Part shown: piece by piece, positions 7,542 through 14,962 of the stretch
How the letters are laid out: each line of letters begins with the position of its first letter
How positions within the stretch are numbered: position 1 is the first letter of the stretch
Source: Deltaproteobacteria bacterium
GTDB lineage: Bacteria; Myxococcota; Myxococcia; Myxococcales; 40CM-4-68-19
Length of the DNA: 42,422 nucleotides
Assembly: GCA_005879805.1 (NCBI GenBank)
Contig: VBKL01000078.1
Coordinates: forward strand, 1-42,422
Reading direction: 5' to 3'
Made by a program: the position numbers and the translations under genes
The notes under the pieces: generated by a model
What the model saw: the letters and a program-made list of their open reading frames with translations, nothing else
What the model was told of the DNA's origin: nothing
The model's database searches: none

Positions 7542-8892
7542 GGCCCGCGCAAAGCCCCCACCAGAGGCCGATCACCGATCGCTGCACGAAGAGGCCGAGC
7601 ACGATGGCGACCGGCAGACCGATCGCGTAGTGGCCGAAGAGGTTGGCGAGGAAGGCGAAGCGCGTGTCGCCCGCGCCGCGCAAGACGCCGGCGCCGACGC
7701 CCTGGATTCCGTCCGAGATCTGGAAGAAGGCCGCGACTGCCAGCACGGGCGTCGCCGCCGCGAGGACGTCGGGGCGATCGGTGAGGAGGGAAGCGACGGG
7801 GCCGGGGAAAAGCCAGAACAGCATCGCGAAGAACGTCATGATGCTCGTGCCTGCCCCGAAGGCGACGAGGCCCGACCTTCGCGCGGCGGCGGTGTCGCGC
7901 GCGCCGATCGCCCATCCGACGCGGACCGAGCCGGCGTTTCCGATCCCGACCGCGAAGCAGAAGCTGAAGCTAGCGAAGGAGATCGCCACCTGGTGCGCCG
8001 CGATGGCGAGCTGGCTGATGCGGCCGGCCAGGATCCCGACCAGCGCGAAGATGGAGACTTCCGCTCCCATCTGCAGCCCGACCGGCGCGCCGACCCGGAG
8101 CGCGGCGCGGAGATCGTGCAGGACGGGTGTGCGCCGGACTCGCTCGCGCTCGCGAAGCGCCGCTGCCGGGACGAGCAAGGCAAGCGCCTGTACGACGCTG
8201 CAGAGGCTCGTCGCGAGGCCCGATCCCGCAGGACCCATCGCCGGCACGAGGCGCAAGGGGCCCGTCCAGGCGGGAAGGGCCGCACCGCCGAAGACCAGCA
8301 GGATGTCGAGGAGCAGGTTGCAGACGTTGGCGATGATGGTTGCGACTACCAGCGGCAGGACCCTGTGCGCCGCTTGCAGATACGACCGCAGCGCGACGAA
8401 CAGGAGCATCGGAAAGAGGCCCGGGAGGCGGGCCCACAAGAACGCCTTTGCGCCAGGGATGATGTCGGGGTCGATCCCTGCGGCGTCGATGAGCCGGGGC
8501 GCGAAAGAGAGCGGAATCGCGAGGACGAGCGAGGTGAAGAGCGCGAGCCACGCACCCTGCCAGAGCAATTCGCGCGCACGCCTGCTGTCGCGGGCACCCA
8601 AGGCTTGCGCGATGAGCGGATCGAGGCCCATCACGGTGCCGATGCCGACGATGGCCACCGCGAAGAAGATGCCGTTGGAGAGCCCCACTGCCCCGAGCGC
8701 CGCGGCCCCGAGGCGTCCCACCACGGCGGTGTCGACGACCCCCATGAGCGCAAGCCCCGCCTGGGCGATGGCGATGGGCACGGCGAGACGCATCAGCTCG
8801 CGCAGCTCCGTCTGGAGCCTGCGCAGCCGCGTCGAACCCGTCGCGTGCGCGCTCAAAGGGTGCGCGCCGCCGATGGCGCCGTCCGTTTCCAT
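7450..8892 (-). CDS. MATE family efflux transporter
   Basis: A 480-residue integral membrane protein with the 12 hydrophobic segments and twofold internal repeat of the MATE/NorM family. The first helix region (LMRLAVPIAIAQAGLALMGVVDTAVVGRLG) and the equivalent position in the second half (GAPVGLQMGAEVSIFALVGILAGRI) are diagnostic. MATE proteins export cationic drugs or metabolites in exchange for H+ or Na+; the substrate is not predictable. Length is normal. The ATG at 8892 leaves a short cytoplasmic N-terminus before helix 1. It lies 42 bp downstream of the nicotinate phosphoribosyltransferase gene on the same strand, with a small hairpin between them. Confidence 0.92.
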   Translation of the reverse strand: METDGAIGGAHPLSAHATGSTRLRRLQTELRELMRLAVPIAIAQAGLALMGVVDTAVVGRLGAAALGAVGLSNGIFFAVAIVGIGTVMGLDPLIAQALGARDSRRARELLWQGAWLALFTSLVLAIPLSFAPRLIDAAGIDPDIIPGAKAFLWARLPGLFPMLLFVALRSYLQAAHRVLPLVVATIIANVCNLLLDILLVFGGAALPAWTGPLRLVPAMGPAGSGLATSLCSVVQALALLVPAAALRERERVRRTPVLHDLRAALRVGAPVGLQMGAEVSIFALVGILAGRISQLAIAAHQVAISFASFSFCFAVGIGNAGSVRVGWAIGARDTAAARRSGLVAFGAGTSIMTFFAMLFWLFPGPVASLLTDRPDVLAAATPVLAVAAFFQISDGIQGVGAGVLRGAGDTRFAFLANLFGHYAIGLPVAIVLGLFVQRSVIGLWWGLCAGLTAVAAALLSRFLRLSSREIVPLERHPAPH

Positions 8893-8919
8893 GCCGTGTT
8901 GCGATGTACCAGAGACGGA

Positions 8920-8935
8920 ACGGTTGCAGAACCGT
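8920..8935 (-). terminator. small hairpin between pncB and the MATE gene
   Basis: ACGGTT, a four-base loop and AACCGT form a perfect 6-bp stem directly at the stop codon of the upstream gene. There is no T run, so intrinsic termination is doubtful. It could protect an mRNA end or reduce read-through. Confidence 0.25.
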
Positions 8936-10401
8936 CAATTGCCCTGCGAGCGCGCCTCGAGGATGAGCCGCATCCGGCGCTCGTGCAGTCGCGGTTCGAG
9001 ACCGACCGGGTAGAGATGCGGGTTCACGAAGCGGAGCAGGGCGGGGTCGAGCACGGACACGCTCGCACGGGCGCGGCTGCGCACTTCAGCGAGCGGCGGC
9101 GTGGCGTAGACCCGCTTGCCCGCGCGGAACACCGGCACGAGTAATTCCTCGTGCGCGGCGCCCCCCGGGATCGATTTGCGCCGGGTCGGATCGATCGGAT
9201 CGATCAACGTCGTCTCGGAAATGCCGAGATTTTCGTCGTAGAGGAGATCGCCGAGGAGCCCGGCAGGGCCGCGGTAGCGCCGCACGGCGAGCACGCCGGG
9301 AGTCGAGATCTTCGCCTGCTGCTCGCTCAGCTTGAGGCGCGGCGTCCAGGCGTCGCCCTCGCGGACCGCGGAGAGCTTGTAGACGCCCCCGAGCGCCGCG
9401 TCGGGCCTTCCCGCGACGAGCGAAGTCCCCACGCCGAAGGAGTCGATTTCCGCGGCCTGTTCCCGGAGGAGGCTGGCGATGACGTGCTCGTCCAGATCGT
9501 TGCTGGCGAGGATGCGCGCGTCCGGGAAACCCGCCTCGTCGAGCATCCTGCGGGCCTCGCGCGACAGCCAGGCGAGGTCGCCCGAATCGAGGCGGATTCC
9601 GGCGAGTTCGTGTCCCGCGGCGCGGAGCGCGCGTCCTTCCTCGATGGCGTTCTGGACACCCGCGAGCGAATCGTACGTGTCGACGAGGAAGACGCAGTCG
9701 TCCGGCATTGCCTTGGCGAAATCGCGGAACGCCGTCCGCTCGTCCCCGTGGAGCATCACCCAGCTGTGCGCGTGCGTCCCGCGCACCGGGATGCCGAAGA
9801 GCTTGCCCGCGAGCACGTTGGAGGTGGCCTCGCAACCGCCGACGTAGGCGGCCCGCGACGCGGTGACGCCCCCGTCCGGTCCCTGCGCGCGCCGCAGGCC
9901 GAACTCGATCACAGGTCGGCCCTGAGCGGCGAGGCACACCCTCGCCGCCTTGGTGGCGACGAGCGTCTCGAAGTTCAACAAGGCGAGGAGCGGCGTCTCC
10001 ACCAGCATCGCGGCGATGGCCGCACCGCGCACCCGCAGGATCGGCTCCTGGGGAAAGGCGACCGTGCCCTCCGGCATGGCATCGACGTCGAGCGCGATGC
10101 GCAGGTTCCGGAGCCAGTCGAGGAACGGATCGTCGAAGAGCGGCCCGCGCTTGCCGCGCAAGGTGCGCAGGTAGGCGAGGTCGTCTTCGGAGAAGCCGTA
10201 GCGCTCCAGATAGTCGCAGGCGGCGGCGAGCCCGCACACGAGCGTGAAGCCGCCCTCGAACGGGTTCTTCCGGAAGGTGAGGTGGAAGGCGGCCTGCCGG
10301 TCCGCGATCCCCGCCTTGAAGGCGGCGAACGCCATCGTCAATTGGTAGAGATCGGTGAGGAGCCCGAGCGGCGGGCCGTAGAGGTCGGTGGGGTAGGGCA
10401 T
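8935..10401 (-). CDS. pncB: nicotinate phosphoribosyltransferase
   Basis: A 488-residue enzyme that makes nicotinate mononucleotide from nicotinate and PRPP, the first step of NAD salvage by the Preiss-Handler route. Recognised blocks are LLTDLYQLTMA at the start, GTHAHSWVM in the middle, RLDSGDLAWLSREARRMLD and SFGVGTSLV with the phosphate-binding glycines. The length fits the longer bacterial/eukaryotic-type group. I chose the ATG at 10401 (MPYPTDLYGPPLGLLTDLYQ) because longer in-frame starts add only an unconserved Arg/Ala-rich leader inside the neighbouring gene. It starts 11 bp after the PfkB kinase gene and is likely in one operon with it. Confidence 0.93.
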   Translation of the reverse strand: MPYPTDLYGPPLGLLTDLYQLTMAFAAFKAGIADRQAAFHLTFRKNPFEGGFTLVCGLAAACDYLERYGFSEDDLAYLRTLRGKRGPLFDDPFLDWLRNLRIALDVDAMPEGTVAFPQEPILRVRGAAIAAMLVETPLLALLNFETLVATKAARVCLAAQGRPVIEFGLRRAQGPDGGVTASRAAYVGGCEATSNVLAGKLFGIPVRGTHAHSWVMLHGDERTAFRDFAKAMPDDCVFLVDTYDSLAGVQNAIEEGRALRAAGHELAGIRLDSGDLAWLSREARRMLDEAGFPDARILASNDLDEHVIASLLREQAAEIDSFGVGTSLVAGRPDAALGGVYKLSAVREGDAWTPRLKLSEQQAKISTPGVLAVRRYRGPAGLLGDLLYDENLGISETTLIDPIDPTRRKSIPGGAAHEELLVPVFRAGKRVYATPPLAEVRSRARASVSVLDPALLRFVNPHLYPVGLEPRLHERRMRLILEARSQGN

Positions 10402-10412
10402 CGCGTGCGAGT

Positions 10413-11390
10413 CTAGCCGTTGCGCCCGCTCGATTGCCGGCGCGGCGGCGCGAAAGTGCCTCCCGGCAATCCGGCCACCGCGCCGAGCCGGGTGCAGACC
10501 CTGCTCCCAACCGCACACGCAAAAGCAAGCGCGGCCTGCAGGGCCGTATCCGGAATCGAGCCCGGATCGTTTTCAGGAAGCCGCGACAAGAGACCGGCAA
10601 CGAAGCCGTCGCCTGCTCCGGTGGTGTCGACGACGCGGACGCGGGGAGCCGACAGGCGGAATTCGCGGTTTCCCTGGCGCGCATACGCCCCTTCCGGGCC
10701 GAGGGTGATGCAAGCGAGCTTCACTCCTCGTGAAACGAGGGAGGCAGCGGCCTTGTGCGGATCGCTTTCGCCCGTGCACGTCTCCGCCTCCTCGCGGGAC
10801 AGCTTCGCTACGTCGCAAGACGGAAAGACGCGTTTGCACAATTCGCGCAAGTCGCGCAAGTCGCGCCAGAGGTGGACGCGCACGTTGGGATCGAACGAGA
10901 TGCGCACGCCCAGCCTCCGTGCCCGCCGGACCGCGGACAGCAGCGCGCGCTGGCCCGATGGCAGTACGTGGCTCGAGGTTCCGCAGTGGAGCCAGCGCGA
11001 GCGCGCAATGGGCGCCCGCCGCACGTCGACCTCGGAGATGAGCTTGTCGGCGCCGTGGGTGCCGCTCGGCGAGAAGAAGGTGCGGTCGCCGCGCCGGTCG
11101 AGCGCGACGAACCAGACCCCGGTGCGCGCCGCGCCGGAGAAACGAAGGCTGGTCTCGACCCCTTCGGCCCGCAGCTTGCGTTCGAGCAGGCGTCCGAACT
11201 CGTCGTCGCCGACGACGCCGCAGAACCCTGCCCGGAGCCCCAGGCGCGCGATGCCCACGGCCACGTTGGCCGGCGCTCCGCCGGAATGCGCCTCGAAGCG
11301 CTCGCAGTCGCGCAACCGACCGCGGCGATCGGGCAGGAAGTCGACCAGCGCCTCTCCAAAGCAGAGGACGTCCAGGCGGGATGGGCTCAT
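10413..11390 (-). CDS. PfkB-family carbohydrate kinase (fructokinase-like)
   Basis: A 325-residue ribokinase/PfkB-fold kinase. PfkB signature 1 is seen in HSGGAPANVAVGIARLG. Signature 2 is DTTGAGDGFVAGLL, which holds the anion hole and catalytic Asp. The start LDVLCFGEALVDFLP is typical of bacterial fructokinases. It should phosphorylate a sugar or nucleoside hydroxyl with ATP; fructose is a guess from the overall pattern. The ATG at 11390 overlaps the stop of the upstream EEP gene (ATGA), which fixes the start. The C-terminal tail after the last helix (GGTFAPPRRQSSGRNG) is probably disordered. Confidence 0.9.
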   Translation of the reverse strand: MSPSRLDVLCFGEALVDFLPDRRGRLRDCERFEAHSGGAPANVAVGIARLGLRAGFCGVVGDDEFGRLLERKLRAEGVETSLRFSGAARTGVWFVALDRRGDRTFFSPSGTHGADKLISEVDVRRAPIARSRWLHCGTSSHVLPSGQRALLSAVRRARRLGVRISFDPNVRVHLWRDLRDLRELCKRVFPSCDVAKLSREEAETCTGESDPHKAAASLVSRGVKLACITLGPEGAYARQGNREFRLSAPRVRVVDTTGAGDGFVAGLLSRLPENDPGSIPDTALQAALAFACAVGSRVCTRLGAVAGLPGGTFAPPRRQSSGRNG

Positions 11391-12328
11391 TCCCCGATGA
11401 CGAATCGGGCGATGAGCGGGACGTGATCGCTCTTGCCGTGGAACGGGCTGCGCCGGTCGCCGTAGGGATGGGTGCCGTCCAGGTCGACCCACTTCACGTG
11501 CGAGCTCGAGAAGAGATGGTCGAGATGCATGCGCAGGCTCAAGAACCCCGCGGTGGGAAACTCGCGCGGGGCGCCTTCGATCTGTCCGAGCGCGCGCTGC
11601 ACGCCGACCAGCCCCGCTTCCTCGGTGAGATATCGGTAGACCGGCGAGCCCGGCGGCGAGTTGAAATCGCCGCAAACCACGAACGGCTCCTTCCCCGACT
11701 GCCGCGCGATGAAATTGGCGAGCGTGCGCGCTTCGTGAAGCTGGTTGACGCCGTAGCCCATCTTGTCCGGTCCGGTCCAGAATTGCTTGGCGAACGGCGT
11801 GGGCAGGCTGAGGTGCGTGTTGAAGACGTGCAGAGGTCTGCCGGCGGCGTCCTCCACCCGCATGTGGGCGCAGATCCGCGCCTGCTTCTTGTCCTTCCAG
11901 CGCAGCACGTGATGGTGGGTGATGAACTGCGGCGCCTCGGCGTTGTGCCGATCGACCCGCAGCGCGCTGCCGTCGATGACGATGGCGAGGCCCATCGACG
12001 AGAGCGGAGTGTTGCCGAGCCGGTTGGCGTGGGCGCGGAAGTAGAAGGCCTCATACGGGAAGGGCCGGCCGCGCTCGTCGAAGGCCCGCTCCAGTTCCGC
12101 CATGAACGATTCGAGCTGGGTCTCTTCCGGGTGCGAGCGCCGGAAGGCGAGGGTCGAGCGCAGCGAGTACGTCTCGACTTCCTGCATGCAGAGGATGGTG
12201 GGAAGGGGCTCCATGGCGGCGATGCACCGGGCGATGCCCCGCTTGCCCCCCCGGGTGGAGGCGATGCCGCGCAACGCGTGGCCGAAGTAGCGGACGTTGT
12301 AGCTGAGCAGGCGGAAGGGCTTCGGCAT
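11387..12328 (-). CDS. endonuclease/exonuclease/phosphatase (EEP) family hydrolase
   Basis: A 313-residue metal-dependent hydrolase of the DNase I/EEP fold. Motifs in order are RLLSYNVRYFG, the metal-binding glutamate in CMQEVE, NTHLS, CGDFNSPPGSPVYRYL, LDHLFSS and the C-terminal SDHVPLIARF, a complete active site. The substrate could be DNA, a phospholipid head group or an inositol phosphate; nothing here decides. I chose the ATG at 12328 because the fold begins there. Upstream in-frame ATGs would run into the divergent acetyltransferase gene. First gene of the run EEP, PfkB kinase, pncB. Confidence 0.88.
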   Translation of the reverse strand: MPKPFRLLSYNVRYFGHALRGIASTRGGKRGIARCIAAMEPLPTILCMQEVETYSLRSTLAFRRSHPEETQLESFMAELERAFDERGRPFPYEAFYFRAHANRLGNTPLSSMGLAIVIDGSALRVDRHNAEAPQFITHHHVLRWKDKKQARICAHMRVEDAAGRPLHVFNTHLSLPTPFAKQFWTGPDKMGYGVNQLHEARTLANFIARQSGKEPFVVCGDFNSPPGSPVYRYLTEEAGLVGVQRALGQIEGAPREFPTAGFLSLRMHLDHLFSSSHVKWVDLDGTHPYGDRRSPFHGKSDHVPLIARFVIGE

Positions 12329-12422
12329 CGGTCGCGGCGCGAAGCTTAGCCTCTCCGGGGCCGCGGCAGGTCTGATTGCCTGCTCGATCCCCCGGGAAGC
12401 TTCCATGCGATAACGTTCGTCC

Positions 12423-12899
12423 ATGCTGTCCCTGCGGCCGGCCACGCGGGCCGACGTCCCGCTCATTCTGCAACTCGTCCGCGAGCTCGCAACCTACGAA
12501 CGGGCGCCCGATGCCGTCGTCGCCACGGAGGCGGACTTTCTCCGCGACGGCTTCGGCCACTCGCCGCACTTCCACGTGTTGCTCGCCTCCTGGAACCGCG
12601 AGCCGGCCGGTTTCGCCCTCTATTTCTACAACTGGTCTACCTGGCTCGGGAGAAAAGGTCTCTACCTCGAGGACCTTTTCGTTCGCCCGCAACTTCGCGG
12701 CAAGGGAATCGGCCGCTCGCTCCTCGCCGAGCTCGCCCGGATCGCCGTCCGCGAAGGCTGCGGGCGCTTCCAGTGGCAGGTCCTCGACTGGAACGAGCCG
12801 GCGCTCGGTTTCTACCGCTCGCTCGGCGCCGAGGTGATGACCGAATGGCTCACGGCCCGCCTCGAAGGCGATGCGCTCGTGCGGCTCGGCAAGGAGTGA
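12423..12899 (+). CDS. GNAT N-acetyltransferase (SSAT-like)
   Basis: A 158-residue GNAT. The acetyl-CoA pyrophosphate loop is RPQLRGKGIGRSLL in the middle of the protein. The block YNWSTWLGRKGLYLEDLFVRP and the later CGRFQWQVLDWNEPALGFYRSLGAE are those of the spermidine/spermine or thialysine acetyltransferase-like subfamily. It probably acetylates a polyamine or amino-group metabolite. The ATG at 12423 opens directly on the fold. It ends 3 bp before cyaY, so the pair is likely co-transcribed. The 94-bp gap to the divergent EEP gene must hold both promoters. Confidence 0.9.
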   Translation: MLSLRPATRADVPLILQLVRELATYERAPDAVVATEADFLRDGFGHSPHFHVLLASWNREPAGFALYFYNWSTWLGRKGLYLEDLFVRPQLRGKGIGRSLLAELARIAVREGCGRFQWQVLDWNEPALGFYRSLGAEVMTEWLTARLEGDALVRLGKE

Positions 12900-12902
12900 A
12901 AG

Positions 12903-13220
12903 ATGGACGAGGCTCGATTCGAGAAGCTTGCCGGCGAAGAGCTCGCGGCCCTGGAGGCGCGGCTGCGGGACCAGGACGGCCTCGAGGCGGATCTGGCCAA
13001 CGGGATCCTCACCCTGGAACTGGACGACGGCGGGCCCAACATCGTGGTGAACAGCCATGCGGCGGCGCGGCAGATCTGGGTCGCCGCCAATCTCGCGGCC
13101 GCGCACTTCGGCTACGACGAGAAGACTTCGCGGTGGTTCGACACGCGCACGGGGGAGGAGTTCCGGCAGAAGCTCGGTTCGCTCGTGTCGGTCCGGGTCG
13201 GGAGGCGAGTGACGTTGTAG
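12903..13220 (+). CDS. cyaY: frataxin homologue, iron donor protein CyaY
   Basis: A 105-residue frataxin-fold protein that modulates iron-sulfur cluster assembly at the cysteine desulfurase and binds iron. The acidic first helix (FEKLAGEELAALEARLRD), the beta-sheet motif GGPNIVVNSHAA, the tryptophan in QIWVAA and the last block GYDEKTSRWFDTRTGEEF are the standard CyaY pattern, at the usual length. Start ATG at 12903, 3 bp after the acetyltransferase stop. No isc or suf genes are nearby. Confidence 0.92.
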   Translation: MDEARFEKLAGEELAALEARLRDQDGLEADLANGILTLELDDGGPNIVVNSHAAARQIWVAANLAAAHFGYDEKTSRWFDTRTGEEFRQKLGSLVSVRVGRRVTL

Positions 13221-13232
13221 AAGGCGTCGCGT

Positions 13233-13248
13233 TGTTCGCCGATTCAAG
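13233..13248 (+). repeat. 16-bp direct repeat, copy 1, upstream of RAYT
   Basis: TGTTCGCCGATTCAAG. An identical copy lies at 13414-13429, and an inverted related copy follows the transposase at 14119-14132. This copy starts 13 bp after the cyaY stop. Confidence 0.7.
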
Positions 13249-13313
13249 ATGAGAGGTCTGCCGGTGCGCGGGATGGCTACCGCCCATCGCTCTGCCGGTC
13301 TCGAGGCAGTCAC

Positions 13314-13343
13314 GCTTTGCGCCCGGCCAGCGACGGGCAAAGC
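13314..13343 (+). repeat. REP-like imperfect hairpin upstream of RAYT
   Basis: GCTTTG and CCCG pair with CGGG and CAAAGC, with a two-base CG bulge on the left arm and an eight-base loop. Short imperfect palindromes with a bulge next to a Y1 transposase are what REP elements look like. Weaker stems occur on both sides (13272-13288, GATGG/CCATC; 13346-13373, AGAGC/GCTCT). The whole 13221-13513 gap has no convincing gene. Confidence 0.5.
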
Positions 13344-13413
13344 GAAGAGCATCCCGTCGCCGTCCGGGCGCTCTGGGGAAAGCTCCGCGCTGCGTGCGAA
13401 GACGCGGCAATGA

Positions 13414-13429
13414 TGTTCGCCGATTCAAG
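13414..13429 (+). repeat. 16-bp direct repeat, copy 2, upstream of RAYT
   Basis: Identical to 13233-13248. Shifted two bases left, its segment GATGTTCGCC (13412-13421) is an exact 10-bp inverted match to GGCGAACATC at 14123-14132, just after the transposase stop. Confidence 0.7.
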
Positions 13430-13513
13430 TAGCACTGCTCTCGCGCCGGAGGGGGAATGTCAGACCCACTTGGTACGGTGATGTCTCGCGCGATCGCACC
13501 GGTGGGGGAAGCG

Positions 13514-14119
13514 ATGAAGCAGCTCGCGATGAAATTCCGGAGTTGGGGCGGGAAGCGGAAGCACGCGGGGAGGAAGCCCAAGGGAGCTCGGTCGGGCGTG
13601 CCGCATCTTCCGAGAAAGCACCCGAGGCAAACGGCGGCGCTCGTGACCATGCGAGTGCGCGACGGTCTTCCGAGCTTGCGGAGTCCCCGCACCTTCCGGG
13701 CCATCGCCAGCGCGCTGCGCAAGGGCAAGGAGCGCTTCGGGCTGCGGGTGATCCACTTCACCGTGCAGGGGAACCACCTTCACATGCTCGTCGAAGCGGA
13801 GGACAGCGTTTCCCTGGCGCGGGGAATGAAAGGTCTGTCGGTGCGGATTGCGCGGGCACTGAACCGCGTGACTGGCGTGCGGGGACATGTCTTTCCCGAG
13901 CGGTTCCACTCACGCGCGCTGAAGAGCCCGCGCGAAATTGCGTACGCGATGCGCTACGTCCTCGGCAACCACATGAAGCACGGGCTCGCGAATTGGAACC
14001 GCGGACCGACGGATCCCTGCTCGTCTGGGGCCTTCGCTCCGGGCCCCGACGGGCTCACCGTGCGACCCAAGCTGTACTTGATCCACATGACTCTGGAGGG
14101 GCGGTGGCTCTCCCTCTGA
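13514..14119 (+). CDS. REP-associated tyrosine transposase (RAYT, Y1/HUH family)
   Basis: A 201-residue Y1 transposase. The HUH motif is H88-x-H90 in VQGNHLHMLVEA. The catalytic tyrosine is Y148, or possibly Y144, in EIAYAMRYVLGNHMKH. The N-terminal WGGKRKHAGRKPKG and the block RIARALNRVTGVRGHVFPERFHSR are standard for the RAYT branch. These enzymes cut and rejoin single-stranded DNA at REP palindromes and are usually single-copy and host-domesticated. I prefer the ATG at 13514, which has GGGGGAA just upstream and fits the family N-terminus; an ATG at 13457 would add 19 residues. Repeats lie around it at 13233, 13314, 13414 and 14119. I see no classical IS ends or target-site duplication. Confidence 0.88.
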   Translation: MKQLAMKFRSWGGKRKHAGRKPKGARSGVPHLPRKHPRQTAALVTMRVRDGLPSLRSPRTFRAIASALRKGKERFGLRVIHFTVQGNHLHMLVEAEDSVSLARGMKGLSVRIARALNRVTGVRGHVFPERFHSRALKSPREIAYAMRYVLGNHMKHGLANWNRGPTDPCSSGAFAPGPDGLTVRPKLYLIHMTLEGRWLSL

Positions 14120-14352
14120 AAAGGCGAACATCGACGCCCCCGACGGCGTGCGCTCGCGGGAGGGACCAACGCAACGTGGGTCGTCAGAAAATGTCTAAGG
14201 ACCTCCAAGAACTTGTCGTTCCCGCCGTGCAGCCTGATACCGCCTAGATGTTGCCACGACCACAACTCGGCGCTTACGGCTGGATCATCGATCGAAATGT
14301 TGTGGAGAGCTGCTTGCACCTGCTCTTGTCCAAACGTAATGACCTTCCCCAT
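13954..14352 (-). CDS. orphan ORF of atypical codon use, possibly a gene remnant
   Basis: From an ATG at 14352 the first 65 or so residues look like real protein (MGKVITFGQEQVQAALHN, then AELWSWQHLGGIRLHGGN and LEVLRHFLTTHVALVPP). The codons (ATT, TTT, GGA, CAA, GCA, CTA, AGA) are richer in A/T than those of all neighbours except the intein. After about residue 70 it runs antisense into the end of the transposase gene, and the sequence there looks non-coding. I do not recognise a family. It could be the start of a foreign gene cut off by an insertion or deletion. The stretch 14120-14455 holds this ORF and nothing else that I can see. Confidence 0.4.
   Translation of the reverse strand: MGKVITFGQEQVQAALHNISIDDPAVSAELWSWQHLGGIRLHGGNDKFLEVLRHFLTTHVALVPPASARRRGRRCSPFQRESHRPSRVMWIKYSLGRTVSPSGPGAKAPDEQGSVGPRFQFASPCFMWLPRT
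14119..14132 (-). repeat. inverted copy of the RAYT-flanking repeat
   Basis: On the minus strand this reads GATGTTCGCC followed by TTTTCA, against GATGTTCGCC plus GATTCA in the left copy at 13412-13427. The 10-bp core is exact and the extension matches 14 of 16 positions. It lies 3-12 bp after the transposase stop. Confidence 0.55.
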
Positions 14353-14455
14353 AAAAGCGATTCAGGGCGCTGCGCAGGCCTGCCAAGAGTTGTTCACGCG
14401 TACGCACCTACCGATGAGACACTGATCCATCCTGGTGAGCAATGGCGCCGAGCCC

Positions 14456-14962
14456 TCATTCCGCGTTCGTGTCGATGATCTGGTCGGAATGGCAGATGAA
14501 CTGGACCGCCGCGGCCGCCTGGGCCGCGTCCTCCAGCCGGCCCTGGTAGCGGCGGATCAGGACCTGGCCGCCCCATTCTTCGACGGCCTCCCGATCCGGC
14601 GCGAGGCCGAGCTTGGCGAGCGGTCCGGAGAGGCGAGCATCGAGGAGCGCGCGGGCCTGCGCGAGCGCCACGGAAGGATCTCCATGCGCCCGGACTTCGT
14701 ACTCGCCGACCACCAACCGCTCCGCGGAGCGTAGCCACACCTGCATCGGGTTGAAGCGCTCGCGGCCGGTGCGGCGCAGGATGCGGGTGCCGTCGGCGCC
14801 GTCTTCGCCGAGGCGATAGCGGTCGCCGAGTTGCGCAAGAATCGACCCCAGCCAGGGATCCGCCGCGGCACGGGGATCGTGCGGCGCGGCGTGCGGTGCT
14901 GGCCCCTTCGAGCGAAGAGCGCGGCGGGCTCCAAAGAACTTCCGGAGCAGCCCCCGGATCAC
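14456..14962 (-). CDS. hypothetical protein, translationally coupled to glgP
   Basis: A 168-residue soluble protein that I do not recognise. It has a basic, amphipathic N-terminus (MIRGLLRKFFGARRALRSK). A central part (GDRYRLGEDGADGTRILRRTGRERFNPMQVWLRSAERLVVGEYEVRAHG) is followed by a helical C-terminal half. No catalytic motif is seen. It starts at a GTG at 14962 that overlaps the glycogen phosphorylase stop (GTGA), so translation is likely coupled. This suggests, but does not prove, a role linked to glycogen metabolism. Confidence 0.7.
   Translation of the reverse strand: MIRGLLRKFFGARRALRSKGPAPHAAPHDPRAAADPWLGSILAQLGDRYRLGEDGADGTRILRRTGRERFNPMQVWLRSAERLVVGEYEVRAHGDPSVALAQARALLDARLSGPLAKLGLAPDREAVEEWGGQVLIRRYQGRLEDAAQAAAAVQFICHSDQIIDTNAE

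Noticed and set aside
7438-9144. A 568-codon plus-strand open frame opposite the MATE gene
   Set aside because: The Arg/Glu/Ala/Asp-rich product has no hydrophobic core, while the minus strand encodes a clear membrane transporter.
13457-14119. RAYT gene as part of a classical insertion sequence
   Set aside because: There are no terminal inverted repeats of IS length, no target-site duplication and no second gene; a domesticated RAYT fits better.
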